Shown here: positions 1 through 8,869 of the stretch, in pieces | Layout of the letters: each line of letters starts with the position of its first letter | Position numbering within the stretch: the first letter of the stretch is position 1 | Assembly (NCBI RefSeq): GCF_013416325.1 | Contig: NZ_JACCGK010000001.1 | Coordinates: 62,001 to 126,000 of the forward strand | Source of the DNA: Vreelandella sedimenti | Lineage (GTDB): Bacteria > Pseudomonadota > Gammaproteobacteria > Pseudomonadales > Halomonadaceae | Reading direction: 5' to 3' | DNA: 64,000 bases | Notes under the pieces: generated by a model | Told to the model about the DNA's origin: nothing | The model's database searches: none | What the model saw: only the letters and a program-made list of their open reading frames with translations | Made by a program: the position numbers and the translations under genes

Positions 1-1046
1 CCCGCTTTGATATCGCTAGAGCGCAACGCTGCGAGCTTGAGACGTCTGCCCAACGGCGCCAGGATCGACTCCATAAAGTCGGCGCTGGGCGGCTTATGAT
101 CTTCTAATGGCGTGCCGTTAATCGGCACGAACGGCACTACAAAGGGATAAACGCCGATTTCGATTAGGTGTTGGCAGGTTTCTAAAATGGCCTCGCGGGT
201 ATCCCCGAGCCCGGCAAGAATATAAGTGCTGACTTGCCCGCGGCCAAAGACGTCAACAGCATCGCGAAACGCCTGCATATACTCTTCGATGCCAACCTCG
301 GCCTTGCCTGGCATCAGCGTTTTTCTTAGCGAAGGTGTGACCACTTCGAGATGCATGCCAAGGCTGTCAATGCCAGTTTCCTTCATGCGGGCATACCAAA
401 CGGGATCCTTCGGCGGCTCGCACTGACCTTGCAGCGGAAGATCCACGGCCGCTTTGATGGCCCTGGCACTTTCGCAAAGGACGCTGGCTCCTCGGTCAGG
501 CGTGGCTGGTGTTCCGGTAGTCATGACCATATGTTTGACACCGTCGAGCTCGACAGCAGCCTTAGCCACCTCGGCCAGTTGGTTTGGGGACTTATGTGCA
601 ATGGTGCGCCCGGCTTGGAGTGATTGACCAATCGAGCAGAATTTGCAGGCTTTGCGCCTGCTCTCATAACGGATGCATGTTTGCAGTACCGTCGTGGCCA
701 GTACATCGCGGCTATGCAATGTGGCGATATGCGTGTAGGGGACGCCGTCAGCGGTTTGCAGGTCGTAGAAGTGGGGCGTATCTGCAAAGGTAATATCGGC
801 CATAGGAATTGTGTTTTCAGTTAGCCGATGCCCTTCATCACATGACTCTACGCTAAACGGTGAACGCCATGCCGACTGGGTATAGACGGGCACCATCATA
901 GTGATTCCATCGATGGTTATTGCCTGATGGTCAGAAGGGCCAGCGCCGCCCCGTCGGCTGACATGCTCTTGTGATGCATCCTGCAGGCGTACGCCATGGG
1001 TTTGAAGTTCCGTGAACAAGCGTGAGCGATCGGCGAGATTACGCAT
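1..1046 (-). CDS. nitD: Radical SAM protein, MSMEG_0568/NitD type (partial, C-terminus outside window)
   Basis: Not a complete frame in the window: it reads open from the start at 1046 to the window edge (about 348 codons), so the C-terminus is missing. It is a radical SAM family enzyme and the third gene of a Nit1C cluster; the reaction is unknown. Three cysteines near residues 124, 134 and 137 form a C-x9-C-x2-C cluster motif, not the usual C-x3-C-x2-C. The start overlaps the nitrilase stop by 8 bases, with GGAG six bases before the ATG. An in-frame ATG at 1052 is possible but lies against the GGAG. Coupled translation with the nitrilase suggests a joint role. Family identification is confident, function is not. 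Confidence 0.85.
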   Translation of the reverse strand, partial: MRNLADRSRLFTELQTHGVRLQDASQEHVSRRGGAGPSDHQAITIDGITMMVPVYTQSAWRSPFSVESCDEGHRLTENTIPMADITFADTPHFYDLQTADGVPYTHIATLHSRDVLATTVLQTCIRYESRRKACKFCSIGQSLQAGRTIAHKSPNQLAEVAKAAVELDGVKHMVMTTGTPATPDRGASVLCESARAIKAAVDLPLQGQCEPPKDPVWYARMKETGIDSLGMHLEVVTPSLRKTLMPGKAEVGIEEYMQAFRDAVDVFGRGQVSTYILAGLGDTREAILETCQHLIEIGVYPFVVPFVPINGTPLEDHKPPSADFMESILAPLGRRLKLAALRSSDIKA

Positions 1047-2031
1047 CTTCATCTCCTTGGGCATTATGGCCCTGAGCGGAAGTGGCCAGTGGCTGGCAGC
1101 AGTGGGCGGGCATATCGTTAATGACTAGGCTCAATAGTTCAGGGCGGGCATAGTGGCCCACCGAATCCATCATTCGCTTACGCTTGGTAATCAGGGCGAA
1201 ATCCAGGTCGGCAATGACGATGCCTTCTCCTTTGCGCAGCGGCTCGGCCAAGTGCTTACCTTCTGGCGAGATAATGGCGGTGTTACAGCCATCACGCAGA
1301 GCACGTTGTAGCGTGGTGTCGGGGGTAATGGATTCGATTTGGGAGTCGGTTAGCCAGCCGGTGGCGTTAACCACAAAACAACCCGCTTCAAGGGCATGGT
1401 GACGGATGGTCACCTCAATTTGATCCGCGAAGACTGGGCCGACCAGCGAGCCAGGAAACTGGCTGCAGTGGATCTGCTCGTGCTGGGTCATCAGGGCATA
1501 ACGTGCCAACGGATTGTAGTGCTCCCAGCAGGCCAGGGCGCCAACACGGCCCATGGCGCTATCCACCACCTTCAAGCCCGAGGCATCGCCCTGGCCCCAA
1601 ATCATGCGTTCGTGGTAGGTCGGCGTGAGCTTTCGGCGTTTCAGCAACAGACGCCCGTCGCTATCAAAGATCAGTTGAGTATTGTAGAGGGTGCCATGAT
1701 CACGCTCATTAACGCCAAGCACGACGACGATGCTCAGGGTGCGAGCGCGCTCAGCGACAGCATCAGTGATCGGGCCTGGTACCACCACGGCCTGTTCATA
1801 CAGCCGTATGTGCTCGGCGCCACAGGCCACGGCGGGGTAGACAAATGAAAAGTACGGATAGTAGGGAACGAAGGTTTCGGGGAACACGATCAGCTCAGCC
1901 CCCTTGCTGGCCGCTTCGTCGATTGCATCCAGTACCTTGACCAGCGTGCCGCCAACACTCTCAAGATCGGGAGAAAGCTGAGCGGCAGCGGCCCGCACTA
2001 TGGTCGTTCCTGTCATGTTTACTTGTGCCAT
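1039..2031 (-). CDS. nitC: Nitrilase, Nit1C cluster type (NitC)
   Basis: A 330-residue carbon-nitrogen hydrolase. The nitrilase triad is visible as Glu52 (FPETF), Lys134 (KRRKLTP) and Cys168 (ACWEHYNP). Nitrilases hydrolyse R-CN to the carboxylate and ammonia through a thioimidate on the cysteine. Position between the MSMEG_0572-type protein and the radical SAM protein is the signature order of the Nit1C cluster, which in Pseudomonas fluorescens NCIMB 11764 is needed for growth on cyanide as nitrogen source. The natural substrate of the family is not settled. It starts 14 bases after the upstream gene and overlaps the next by 8, so one transcript is likely. Confidence 0.9.
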   Translation of the reverse strand: MAQVNMTGTTIVRAAAAQLSPDLESVGGTLVKVLDAIDEAASKGAELIVFPETFVPYYPYFSFVYPAVACGAEHIRLYEQAVVVPGPITDAVAERARTLSIVVVLGVNERDHGTLYNTQLIFDSDGRLLLKRRKLTPTYHERMIWGQGDASGLKVVDSAMGRVGALACWEHYNPLARYALMTQHEQIHCSQFPGSLVGPVFADQIEVTIRHHALEAGCFVVNATGWLTDSQIESITPDTTLQRALRDGCNTAIISPEGKHLAEPLRKGEGIVIADLDFALITKRKRMMDSVGHYARPELLSLVINDMPAHCCQPLATSAQGHNAQGDEDA

Positions 2032-2045
2032 GACCGCTGCTCCCC

Positions 2046-2528
2046 TTAGACCGTCCAGGTATCGATGATCAGTGCATCGTCGCGCACGTGAAGCAGCTTG
2101 AGATCAAGCACATCTAATGGATTGATAGGGCGAATACCCTCAATGAGTGACGGTTCGCCATGACCATAGAGTGCTTGAAGAGCAAAGCGGCAGGCGTAGA
2201 CCTTGCCCCCCTCGGCCATAAACTTGGTCAACTGATTGTTGAAGTTCATGTGGCCGGGGAACGCTTCATCACCCAGGGTGGGGAAGCCCCGCTGTACGCC
2301 CAAAGTGACCCCGGGGCCATACAGTAAGATGGATGTTTCAAAGCCTTTACGCAGCAAGCGCGTTGCTTGCAGCATATTCACGAAGCCGATCGACCCCTCA
2401 AAGGCAACCGTATGAAAAGTTACCAGGGCTTTTTCGCCTGGTTTCGCTTTTACGTCTTCAAAAACCTTCTCTTCGTAGTCGACCAGAAAATCGCCTTTCT
2501 TGTTGAGTGGTTGCGTCACTGTAGGCAT
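2046..2528 (-). CDS. nitB: MSMEG_0572/Sll0783 family nitrogen-starvation response protein (NitB)
   Basis: A 160-residue protein beginning [10 protein letters not shown]. It belongs to the small conserved family that opens Nit1C clusters and is annotated after Mycobacterium MSMEG_0572 and cyanobacterial Sll0783; its biochemical role is unknown. The glycine-rich, alternating hydrophobic sequence looks like a DsrE-type alpha/beta fold, which is my inference. An in-frame upstream ATG at 2618 would lie inside the sigma-54 promoter, so I chose 2528, where GGAG sits 9 bases upstream. First gene of the nitBCD operon, with a leader of about 60 bases from the predicted sigma-54 start. Confidence 0.85.
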   Translation of the reverse strand: MPTVTQPLNKKGDFLVDYEEKVFEDVKAKPGEKALVTFHTVAFEGSIGFVNMLQATRLLRKGFETSILLYGPGVTLGVQRGFPTLGDEAFPGHMNFNNQLTKFMAEGGKVYACRFALQALYGHGEPSLIEGIRPINPLDVLDLKLLHVRDDALIIDTWTV

Positions 2529-2601
2529 GTCTAAGCTCCGTTTATTGCGAGTGGGAGAGTCGTTAACCGCCGTGCTTACACAAGCGGTACGATCAATACG
2601 G

Positions 2602-2618
2602 AGCAATCGACGTGCCAA
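2602..2618 (-). promoter_or_regulatory. Sigma-54 (RpoN) promoter of the nit operon
   Basis: On the minus strand the sequence TTGGCACGTCGATTGCT matches the -24/-12 consensus (TTGGCACG, N4, TTGCT) at every key base. It points at nitB, with a predicted start near 2591, about 63 bases before the ATG. A sigma-54 promoter needs an AAA+ activator; none is encoded here, so NtrC acting in trans is the natural candidate. Confidence 0.88.
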
Positions 2619-2887
2619 TTGATATGCTTATTGATCCAATCAATTGTCGATCATGTAGATCGCTCTAAGCCTAAAAATTGACTAAATTTTTTATGATAAA
2701 AAATCAAAAAAAGCTAATATTTCAAAAAAACTGTATTTTTCACCTATTTTGTGCACTATAAGTGTGTTTTGCACCATTAAGTACATATGCAATCAATTTT
2801 TTATTTGTGCAATCTTTAGCCCATCAGTGGTAAGTTTTGGGCGATAAGAAGGGTAGGTGACAATGTTTATTTAACGACGGGGAAGAT
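2619..2887. promoter_or_regulatory. AT-rich divergent control region between nitB and the MocR gene
   Basis: About 270 bases, clearly richer in A/T than the flanking genes. It lies upstream of both the sigma-54 promoter and the MocR start. It holds NtrC-like half sites GTGCACT (2751) and TTGCACCA (2769), which could form an enhancer 160-180 bases upstream of the nit start, but neither has a convincing second arm. Repeated GATC-containing words around 2630-2665 might be MocR sites. No ORF of substance is visible. Confidence 0.4.
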
Positions 2888-4285
2888 ATGCATACATCTG
2901 AGCTGGAACGCTGGCGAAAACGTTTAGATAAGGAGGTCAGCCAGCCAGCTTATCGTCTGGTCGCTGAATTGATTGCTGAAGATGTCGGTAGTGGTCGGCT
3001 GCAGCCCCGCGAGCGACTGCCCCCGCTGAGAGAGCTGGCGAGGGCTTTGAGTATCAATTACACGACGGCGGCGCGTGCCTATAACGAAGCTAAGCAGCGT
3101 GGCTTGATTGACTCGCATCCGGGCTCGGGCACTTTTATTAAAGGTAAGGCAGTGTCAGTGAAGCCGAGCAGTGGTTATGAGATGACCATGAACCTAATGA
3201 TTGAGCCCGCGATACCGACTTTGATTGAACGCGTACGCGATAGCGCTATCTCGGTGTTGGCCCAGCGTGATCTTTACTCACTACTGCGTTATCAAACCTT
3301 TGGCGGCAGCCACCATGACCGTGTGGCTGCGCTCCAATGGCTGGATCGACGGCTGGACAACACGACGCTGGAACAGGTCTTGATATGCCCCGGTATTCAC
3401 AGCGGCCTGGTTGGGCTGCTGATGCAGTTGGTAGCCCCTGGACAGCTAATCTGTGTCGAAAGCCTGGTCTACCCCGGCCTAAAGGCTATTGCGGCCCAGC
3501 TCGGGCTGACCCTGCATTCATTGGAGCGTGACTCCGATGGCCCGCTTGTTCGCTCCTTCGAGGATATCTGTAAGCAGGGTCAAGTGGCCGTTTTGTACAT
3601 TAATCCCACCATCCAAAACCCCACGACGACGACTATTCCCTTGGGGCGTCGTGAAGCTTTGGCTGATGTTGCCTTGCGCTATAGCATCCCGATTATTGAA
3701 GATGATGCTTACACCATGCTCAGCGAAGAAAAGATCGTCCCTATTGCTAACTTGGCCCCTGAGCTCACTTACTATCTGACGGGAACTGCCAAGTGTTTCG
3801 GTCCCGGTTTGCGATCAGGATTCCTACACGCCCCCACCAAGCGACAGGCGCAGAGAACCGCTGGCGCGCTTCGAGCCACCTCGGTGATGTCCAGCCCGCT
3901 GATTGATGCCCTGATCACCGAGTGGATAACCGATGGGACGGCGGATGCCATGCTTAAAGCGATCCGTATCGAGGCCATTGCCCGTCTTGAGATAGCTGAG
4001 AAGATTCTGGGACGTCAGCGCATCGTGTCTGCCAAAGGTGCTTTCCACCTATGGCTTAAGCTGCCCAAGCACTCTGGCTGGAACCCTTCAGAGCTGGCGG
4101 TGCAATTACGTTCACATGGCGTTAGTGCGGTTGCCAGCGCTGCTTTTAGCACCGACAACCATCCGCCTGAAGCCTTGCGCTTGTGCTTCGGAGGTCAACT
4201 CACCCGAGACGGATGGGAAGAGAGGCTGCACTACGTAGCGGATATCATCGACCAGCCAGCTTATCTTTCATCTCTTACAATGTAA
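2888..4285 (+). CDS. MocR-type GntR regulator with aminotransferase-like domain
   Basis: 465 residues. An N-terminal GntR winged helix (about residues 18-85, with SINYTTAARAYNEA and HPGSGTFI) is followed by a fold-type I aminotransferase-like domain. The PLP lysine is Lys302 in LTGTAKCFGPGLRSGF. MocR proteins use PLP or a PLP-amino acid adduct as the signal and often control a divergent gene. Here the divergent neighbour is the nit operon, but that promoter is sigma-54 type, so the MocR may act as a repressor or on other targets. GGGGA lies just before the ATG. Full length. Confidence 0.88.
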   Translation: MHTSELERWRKRLDKEVSQPAYRLVAELIAEDVGSGRLQPRERLPPLRELARALSINYTTAARAYNEAKQRGLIDSHPGSGTFIKGKAVSVKPSSGYEMTMNLMIEPAIPTLIERVRDSAISVLAQRDLYSLLRYQTFGGSHHDRVAALQWLDRRLDNTTLEQVLICPGIHSGLVGLLMQLVAPGQLICVESLVYPGLKAIAAQLGLTLHSLERDSDGPLVRSFEDICKQGQVAVLYINPTIQNPTTTTIPLGRREALADVALRYSIPIIEDDAYTMLSEEKIVPIANLAPELTYYLTGTAKCFGPGLRSGFLHAPTKRQAQRTAGALRATSVMSSPLIDALITEWITDGTADAMLKAIRIEAIARLEIAEKILGRQRIVSAKGAFHLWLKLPKHSGWNPSELAVQLRSHGVSAVASAAFSTDNHPPEALRLCFGGQLTRDGWEERLHYVADIIDQPAYLSSLTM

Positions 4286-4348
4286 TCCTGGCCCAACGGG
4301 GTTCGTGACGGTTTGGTCTTGGTTAGCCAGACAAAGAGCAAAAGTAGG

Positions 4349-5287
4349 TTACTGTCCATTATCTCCGTTGATAAAACGGACACCCCGCTTTGGTCGCTCA
4401 TCGACGGTTAGCTCGAATACATCAGGACGGGAGTAGTGTCCGACCACATCAAAGTCATAGCGTGCCTGAACGAGCTGGGCGGTATCTACCTTCGCTGTTA
4501 GTAAACCTGACTGTTCGCGCATCGGCCCTGCAAGCACGTCTCCTAATGGGCCAACAATCAGGCTGCCGCCGCGAATCAGCGGGCGGTTGTTTTCCCAATC
4601 GGGCACTTCAATGCCAAGCTCGGCGGGAGAGGGTTGAATCTGGCAGGCGCTGACGACGAAACAACGCCCTTCATGGGCGATATGGCGCATGGATGCCTGC
4701 CAGACATCGCGTTCATCCACCGTGGGAGCGCACCAAATTTCAACCCCCTTTGCGTACATGGCGGTACGCAGTAGCGGCATATGGTTTTCCCAGCAGATAG
4801 CAGCACCTACAGTCCCCGCCTGGGTATCCACAGTGGTTAGGGTGGAGCCATCGCCTTGGGCCCAAATTAACCGTTCTGTGCCGGTTGGCATCAGCTTCCG
4901 GTGCTTGCCGATAAGGCCTTGTTCAGGGTCCAAGAACAGCGCCGAGCAGTAAAGCGAGCTGCCGTCACGCTCGATAACGCCGACCACGAGGGTTGCCCCG
5001 GTGCGTGCAGAGAGGCCAGTAAGGGCTTCTGTCTCAGGGCCGGGAACATCAATAGCGTTGGCAAAGTAAGCAGCGAAGGCATCACGGCCTTCGGGCAACC
5101 GATAGCCAAGCCGAGTACCGAAGATCTCCCCCTTGGGATAGCCGCCGAGAACGGCTTCTGGCAGCACCACCAGGGTAGTGCCAGCTTCAATAATCGCGGC
5201 TTCATAGGAGAGGATAAGGTCGAGTGTAGCGGCTTTGCCAGAGGGGAGTGAGCCAATTTGGAGTGCGGCAACGGTCGTTTGCGTCAT
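4349..5287 (-). CDS. Nitrilase, aliphatic/branch-1 type
   Basis: 312 residues from [10 protein letters not shown]. Triad: Glu44 (LPEAVLGG), Lys131 (KHRKLMPTG), Cys165 ([12 protein letters not shown]). The CWEN-MPL-R pattern and length match branch-1 nitrilases (EC 3.5.5.1), which convert nitriles to acid plus ammonia. In-frame starts further upstream, to 5428, would add about 47 hydrophobic, poorly conserved residues and run into the divergent LysR gene, so they are rejected; AAGG precedes the chosen ATG. It shares a roughly 100-base gap with that regulator. It is only distantly related to the NitC protein nearby. Confidence 0.9.
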   Translation of the reverse strand: MTQTTVAALQIGSLPSGKAATLDLILSYEAAIIEAGTTLVVLPEAVLGGYPKGEIFGTRLGYRLPEGRDAFAAYFANAIDVPGPETEALTGLSARTGATLVVGVIERDGSSLYCSALFLDPEQGLIGKHRKLMPTGTERLIWAQGDGSTLTTVDTQAGTVGAAICWENHMPLLRTAMYAKGVEIWCAPTVDERDVWQASMRHIAHEGRCFVVSACQIQPSPAELGIEVPDWENNRPLIRGGSLIVGPLGDVLAGPMREQSGLLTAKVDTAQLVQARYDFDVVGHYSRPDVFELTVDERPKRGVRFINGDNGQ

Positions 5288-5384
5288 GCTGGATACCTTT
5301 GGAATAAACGCGTGAGAAGTTAATGACAAAGAAATGCTATAAGCTGTAACGATATTAATGAAGATAGATGCGTTTCTATTTGTT

Positions 5385-6290
5385 ATGAATAAAATTGATA
5401 TCGCCAAAACTGACCTAAACCTACTCAAGGTGTTTGAAGCGCTTTATGAAGAGGGCAGCGCGAGCCGCGCAGCAACGAGGCTGGCGTTGACACAATCCGC
5501 GGTGAGTGCAGCACTGAAACGTTTGAGAGACGTTTACGGTGACCCGCTGTTTCAGCGTACCGGACGCGGGCTGGCGCCGACGTTGCTAGCTCACCAATTG
5601 AAACCCGCGGTGTCAGAGGCGCTGAACAAAATACGCCAAAGCCTTGCCATGGTGTCGCCCTCAGAGCGAAGTTTTGAGGGGCGTTCGGTGACAATAGGCC
5701 TTTCCGACGACTTTGAAATCGCCATTGGGTCACGTCTGATTGAGCGTGTGGCGTACACATTGCCAGGCTTGCGCTTGGTATTCCGACAGACTCACAGCCA
5801 GATGGTCGCTGATGCGCTGGCAGGACGTCGCTTGGATTTGGCGATTAGCTCCGGAGGATTGGCAAGAAGTGGATTGAGCCGATGTCTACTCGGCGAGGCG
5901 AGCTACGCTTGTGTAGTGGATCCTGAGCGCTGGGTGACAGCAGCGCTTGATATCGAAGGCTTCGTTTCCGCTGAACATATTCTTGTGTCATCTGGCGGCT
6001 TTGTGGGTATCGTCGATGAAGCATTGGCAGAGCGGGGGATGTCGCGCCGTGTCGTGGCTGCCACAACGCATTTTGCAGCTCTGCCGTACTTACTGAAAGG
6101 TACGTCAGCCATCGCAACCATACCATCGCACGCTGCTGCTATCGCCGCACTCACCGGTTTGCAAGTGTTACCTTCTCCGCTGGCATTGCGCACTTTTCCT
6201 ATTGAAATGGGGTGGCGAACCGCTGATGGAAACGATGCGGTAATACAGGCAATACGGCCGTTGGTAGAGGAGTGTTTTAGTTCCACTTAG
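5385..6290 (+). CDS. LysR family regulator next to the nitrilase
   Basis: 301 residues from [10 protein letters not shown]. The N-terminal LysR helix-turn-helix is clear ([18 protein letters not shown]), followed by an effector domain. The divergent arrangement with the nitrilase at 4349-5287 is the usual design for a LysR protein controlling its neighbour, probably sensing a nitrile or its product (inference). An earlier in-frame ATG at 5358 adds nine residues atypical of the family. Neither start has a strong Shine-Dalgarno sequence. Confidence 0.87.
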   Translation: MNKIDIAKTDLNLLKVFEALYEEGSASRAATRLALTQSAVSAALKRLRDVYGDPLFQRTGRGLAPTLLAHQLKPAVSEALNKIRQSLAMVSPSERSFEGRSVTIGLSDDFEIAIGSRLIERVAYTLPGLRLVFRQTHSQMVADALAGRRLDLAISSGGLARSGLSRCLLGEASYACVVDPERWVTAALDIEGFVSAEHILVSSGGFVGIVDEALAERGMSRRVVAATTHFAALPYLLKGTSAIATIPSHAAAIAALTGLQVLPSPLALRTFPIEMGWRTADGNDAVIQAIRPLVEECFSST

Positions 6291-6420
6291 CCAATGTGAT
6301 TGGCGCTCGGTATGGCGCTTTTGTGTGAACACGGCTACTCAACAGGCAGTTGATCTGATCCGCCTTTTTAGCAGCTTTCTGAGCCTATACAGATGAGCAG
6401 TGTGCAGGCATAGTCACAAT

Positions 6421-6438
6421 GTTAGTTTGAAAACTAAC
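6421..6438. promoter_or_regulatory. Perfect 8-base palindrome, operator-like
   Basis: GTTAGTTT-GA-AAACTAAC, a perfect inverted repeat with a 2-base spacer, about 50 bases upstream of the membrane protein start at 6489. Size and symmetry suit a dimeric repressor of TetR, MarR or HxlR type; the cognate regulator is not identifiable here. Confidence 0.5.
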
Positions 6439-6488
6439 AAATATTCCGCTTGATCAGGTGCGTTTCCATTTAAAAGGTGTCGATTAAT

Positions 6489-7133
6489 ATGTTGATATAT
6501 ATTGTCTTTTTGATGATCTTTGTGGGCGTGACCGCTGCTCTGTATCAGGTGTATGAAATTCATTACAATATCAACGTCGGTAATGATAAGAAGTTGTCGA
6601 AGGCCGATAAAAGCCGCTTAAAGGTGCTTTCTGACCAAGCTAAAACCGCCCAGCAAAACCATGCATGGGCAGATTTCGATCAAGTGGCGGCCAATGCCTT
6701 GGGCCCTGAATTCAATCGGGATATCGCCTTGGTAGCGTTTTCTGAAGGGGAAGCAGGCAACTATGCAATCCCTTTGCTGCGGCGTAAAAGGAGATTGAGT
6801 TTTAACGGCGATCCAGATGGGGCGGAGAGAAGCCACATAAAAGTACGCCATTTACCGTTTTGGAAAACAACGCTGCCACATATCAATATACGAGCAGCGT
6901 TGATTACCCTGGTGATTGTTAATTGTTTCATGGTTCAGCTATTAGCCGCCATGACTATCTACATGATTAGCTATCCGATATCGACGCCTTTGCTGGCCTG
7001 GCTTAACGAACCCCTGAGCGTCATGCTGGTTATTTATGCATTTATCTTTATGTCACTGCTTGTTTCAAAGTTTGATAGGTATATGCACGACCTTTATCAA
7101 CTTGGAAAGTTGTTTAAGAAAAAGGCTGTTTAG
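6489..7133 (+). CDS. Unknown three-TM membrane protein
   Basis: 214 residues; I do not recognise the family. One membrane segment lies at the very N-terminus (MLIYIVFLMIFVGVTAALYQ), followed by a charged, Lys/Arg-rich soluble stretch of about 100 residues, then two segments near residues 130-160 and 175-195 and a basic tail ending KKKAV. The topology resembles small sensor or scaffold proteins, but nothing firmer can be said. An in-frame GTG at 6477 is an alternative start; AAGG is better placed for 6489. The stop codon overlaps the antisense stop of the znuA-like remnant. The palindrome at 6421 suggests regulated expression. Confidence 0.6.
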   Translation: MLIYIVFLMIFVGVTAALYQVYEIHYNINVGNDKKLSKADKSRLKVLSDQAKTAQQNHAWADFDQVAANALGPEFNRDIALVAFSEGEAGNYAIPLLRRKRRLSFNGDPDGAERSHIKVRHLPFWKTTLPHINIRAALITLVIVNCFMVQLLAAMTIYMISYPISTPLLAWLNEPLSVMLVIYAFIFMSLLVSKFDRYMHDLYQLGKLFKKKAV

Positions 7134-7380
7134 GCATCGGTGCAGCGCGCAATCTCATTAGCCAGCTGTTCCAGTAGCGCATCGTAAAGGCCAGCATCCA
7201 GCGTTAGACCCACACACAATGAATCCATGACTCCGATATAAGCCGACGTATCCCCAAACACGTTATTGACCATCTGCGGATTGAACTGGGGTTCACTGAA
7301 CACGCTGATCGGTGCGGTAAGGCCCTCGTCGAGTCAGGTGACCATTGCCTCGCAGCAACTGTGTGCCCCAGCACCTGGAT
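7130..7380 (-). pseudogene. C-terminal remnant of a ZnuA-like metal ABC substrate-binding protein
   Basis: On the minus strand, translation from 7333 down to the stop at 7130 gives VFSEPQFNPQMVNNVFGDTS and a tail ending CTDA. This is the characteristic C-terminus of ZnuA-type periplasmic zinc-binding proteins (EPQFNP, GVMD-L). An in-frame TGA at 7334-7336 interrupts it; similarity continues weakly upstream (DPGAGAH) to about 7380 and then disappears. The N-terminal two thirds and the zinc-binding His loop are absent. I read it as a decayed gene remnant. Confidence 0.7.
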
Positions 7381-7537
7381 CCCAGCCTGCCCATGACGCG
7401 GTGGCGCGCAGTGAGTGGAATTGGTGAGTGTGTTTGGTCTTACCTGGTAGATCGGAGGGCGAACGATTGTTGGCCTTCCCCGCAGCGCTTGTTTAGGATC
7501 AATAGCGAACCTTAATAACAAAATAGCGAGCCGTCTC

Positions 7538-8812
7538 ATGAAGCCAGAAACCATTGCTCTTCACCATGGCTATTCCCCGGATTCACAAAACGCCGTGGCG
7601 GTGCCGATTCATCAAACCACGTCGTTTTCATTCGATAACGCGCAGCACGCGGCGGATCTGTTTGACCTGAAAGTCGAAGGAAACATTTACTCACGCATCA
7701 TGAACCCGACCTGTGCCGTGTTGGAGCAGCGGGTAGCCGCACTGGAAGGCGGTATCGCCGGGCTAGCGGTGGCATCGGGAATGGCGGCGATCACCTATGC
7801 GATCCAGACCATTGCCGAAGCGGGCGATAACATTGTCTCGATCAGCGAGCTGTATGGCGGTACTTACAATCTGTTTGCCCACACCTTGCCGCGCCAAGGC
7901 ATTCAGGTGCGTTTTGCCGATAAAGACGATATGGATGGCATCGAAGCGCTGATCGATGAGCGTACCAAAGCGGTTTTCTGTGAAAGCATTGGTAACCCCT
8001 CGGGTGGAGTGGTTGACCTAACAAAGCTCGCCGAGGTGGCGCATCGTTATGGGGTGCCGGTGATTGTCGATAACACCACGGCGACGCCGTTCTTATGTCG
8101 GCCGATTGAGCACGGGGCGGATATTGTCGTCCACTCGGCGACTAAATATATCGGCGGTCACGGCACCACGGTGGGCGGTGTGATTGTTGATTCGGGCACC
8201 TTTCCCTGGGCTAAACATGCCAGTCGTTTTCCGCTGCTCAATGAGCCTGATGTCTCCTATCATGGTGTGAGCTATACCCGCGATGTGGGCGATGCGGCCT
8301 TTATTGCCCGCGCCCGGGTGGTGCCGCTACGCAATATGGGGGCGGCGCTCTCTGCCCAAGCAGCCTGGAACCTGCTTCAGGGGTTGGAAACATTGTCACT
8401 GAGGATCGAGCGTATCTGTGTCAATGCCTTAGCGGTTGCCAAGCATCTGGAAAGCCATCCGTTGGTCACCTGGGTGCATTATGCTGGCTTGGAAAACCAT
8501 CCGGATCATGCGTTGGCCCAACATTATATGAACGGCCATGCTTCGGGGATTCTTAGTTTTGGTATTGAAGGTGGGCAGGCCGCTGGTGAGCGCTTCTACG
8601 ATGCACTGGCGCTGATTCTTCGCTTGGTTAATATCGGCGATGCCAAAAGCTGCTCTTCCATTCCCGCCTCTACCACGCACCGCCAACTCAACGAGAAGGA
8701 GCTAAAAGCCGCTGGTGTCACGCCGGATATGGTGCGGCTGTCGCTCGGAATCGAGCATATCGACGATCTGCTGGCGGACATTGATCAAGCGCTAGCGGCC
8801 TCTCAAAGATAG
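7538..8812 (+). CDS. metY: O-acetylhomoserine sulfhydrylase (MetY type)
   Basis: 424 residues, a Cys/Met-metabolism PLP enzyme that makes homocysteine from O-acetylhomoserine and sulfide. The PLP lysine is Lys203 in HSATKYIGGHGTTVGG. The length (about 425) and the YSRIMNPT and NPSGGVVDL stretches match MetY rather than the shorter MetB or MetZ. Monocistronic, with only a weak Shine-Dalgarno sequence before the ATG. The gap between 7134 and 7537 holds the ZnuA-like remnant and otherwise only the promoter region. Confidence 0.9.
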   Translation: MKPETIALHHGYSPDSQNAVAVPIHQTTSFSFDNAQHAADLFDLKVEGNIYSRIMNPTCAVLEQRVAALEGGIAGLAVASGMAAITYAIQTIAEAGDNIVSISELYGGTYNLFAHTLPRQGIQVRFADKDDMDGIEALIDERTKAVFCESIGNPSGGVVDLTKLAEVAHRYGVPVIVDNTTATPFLCRPIEHGADIVVHSATKYIGGHGTTVGGVIVDSGTFPWAKHASRFPLLNEPDVSYHGVSYTRDVGDAAFIARARVVPLRNMGAALSAQAAWNLLQGLETLSLRIERICVNALAVAKHLESHPLVTWVHYAGLENHPDHALAQHYMNGHASGILSFGIEGGQAAGERFYDALALILRLVNIGDAKSCSSIPASTTHRQLNEKELKAAGVTPDMVRLSLGIEHIDDLLADIDQALAASQR

Positions 8813-8869
8813 TCTGTTCCGTGCCCGTCATCTCAATACCATAAGCCAAGAGATGGCGGAGGCTAACCA

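Noticed and set aside
226..824. Several short overlapping plus-strand frames in the first kilobase
   Set aside because: They are shadows of the radical SAM gene on the minus strand, which reads open through the whole interval and carries clear family sequence.
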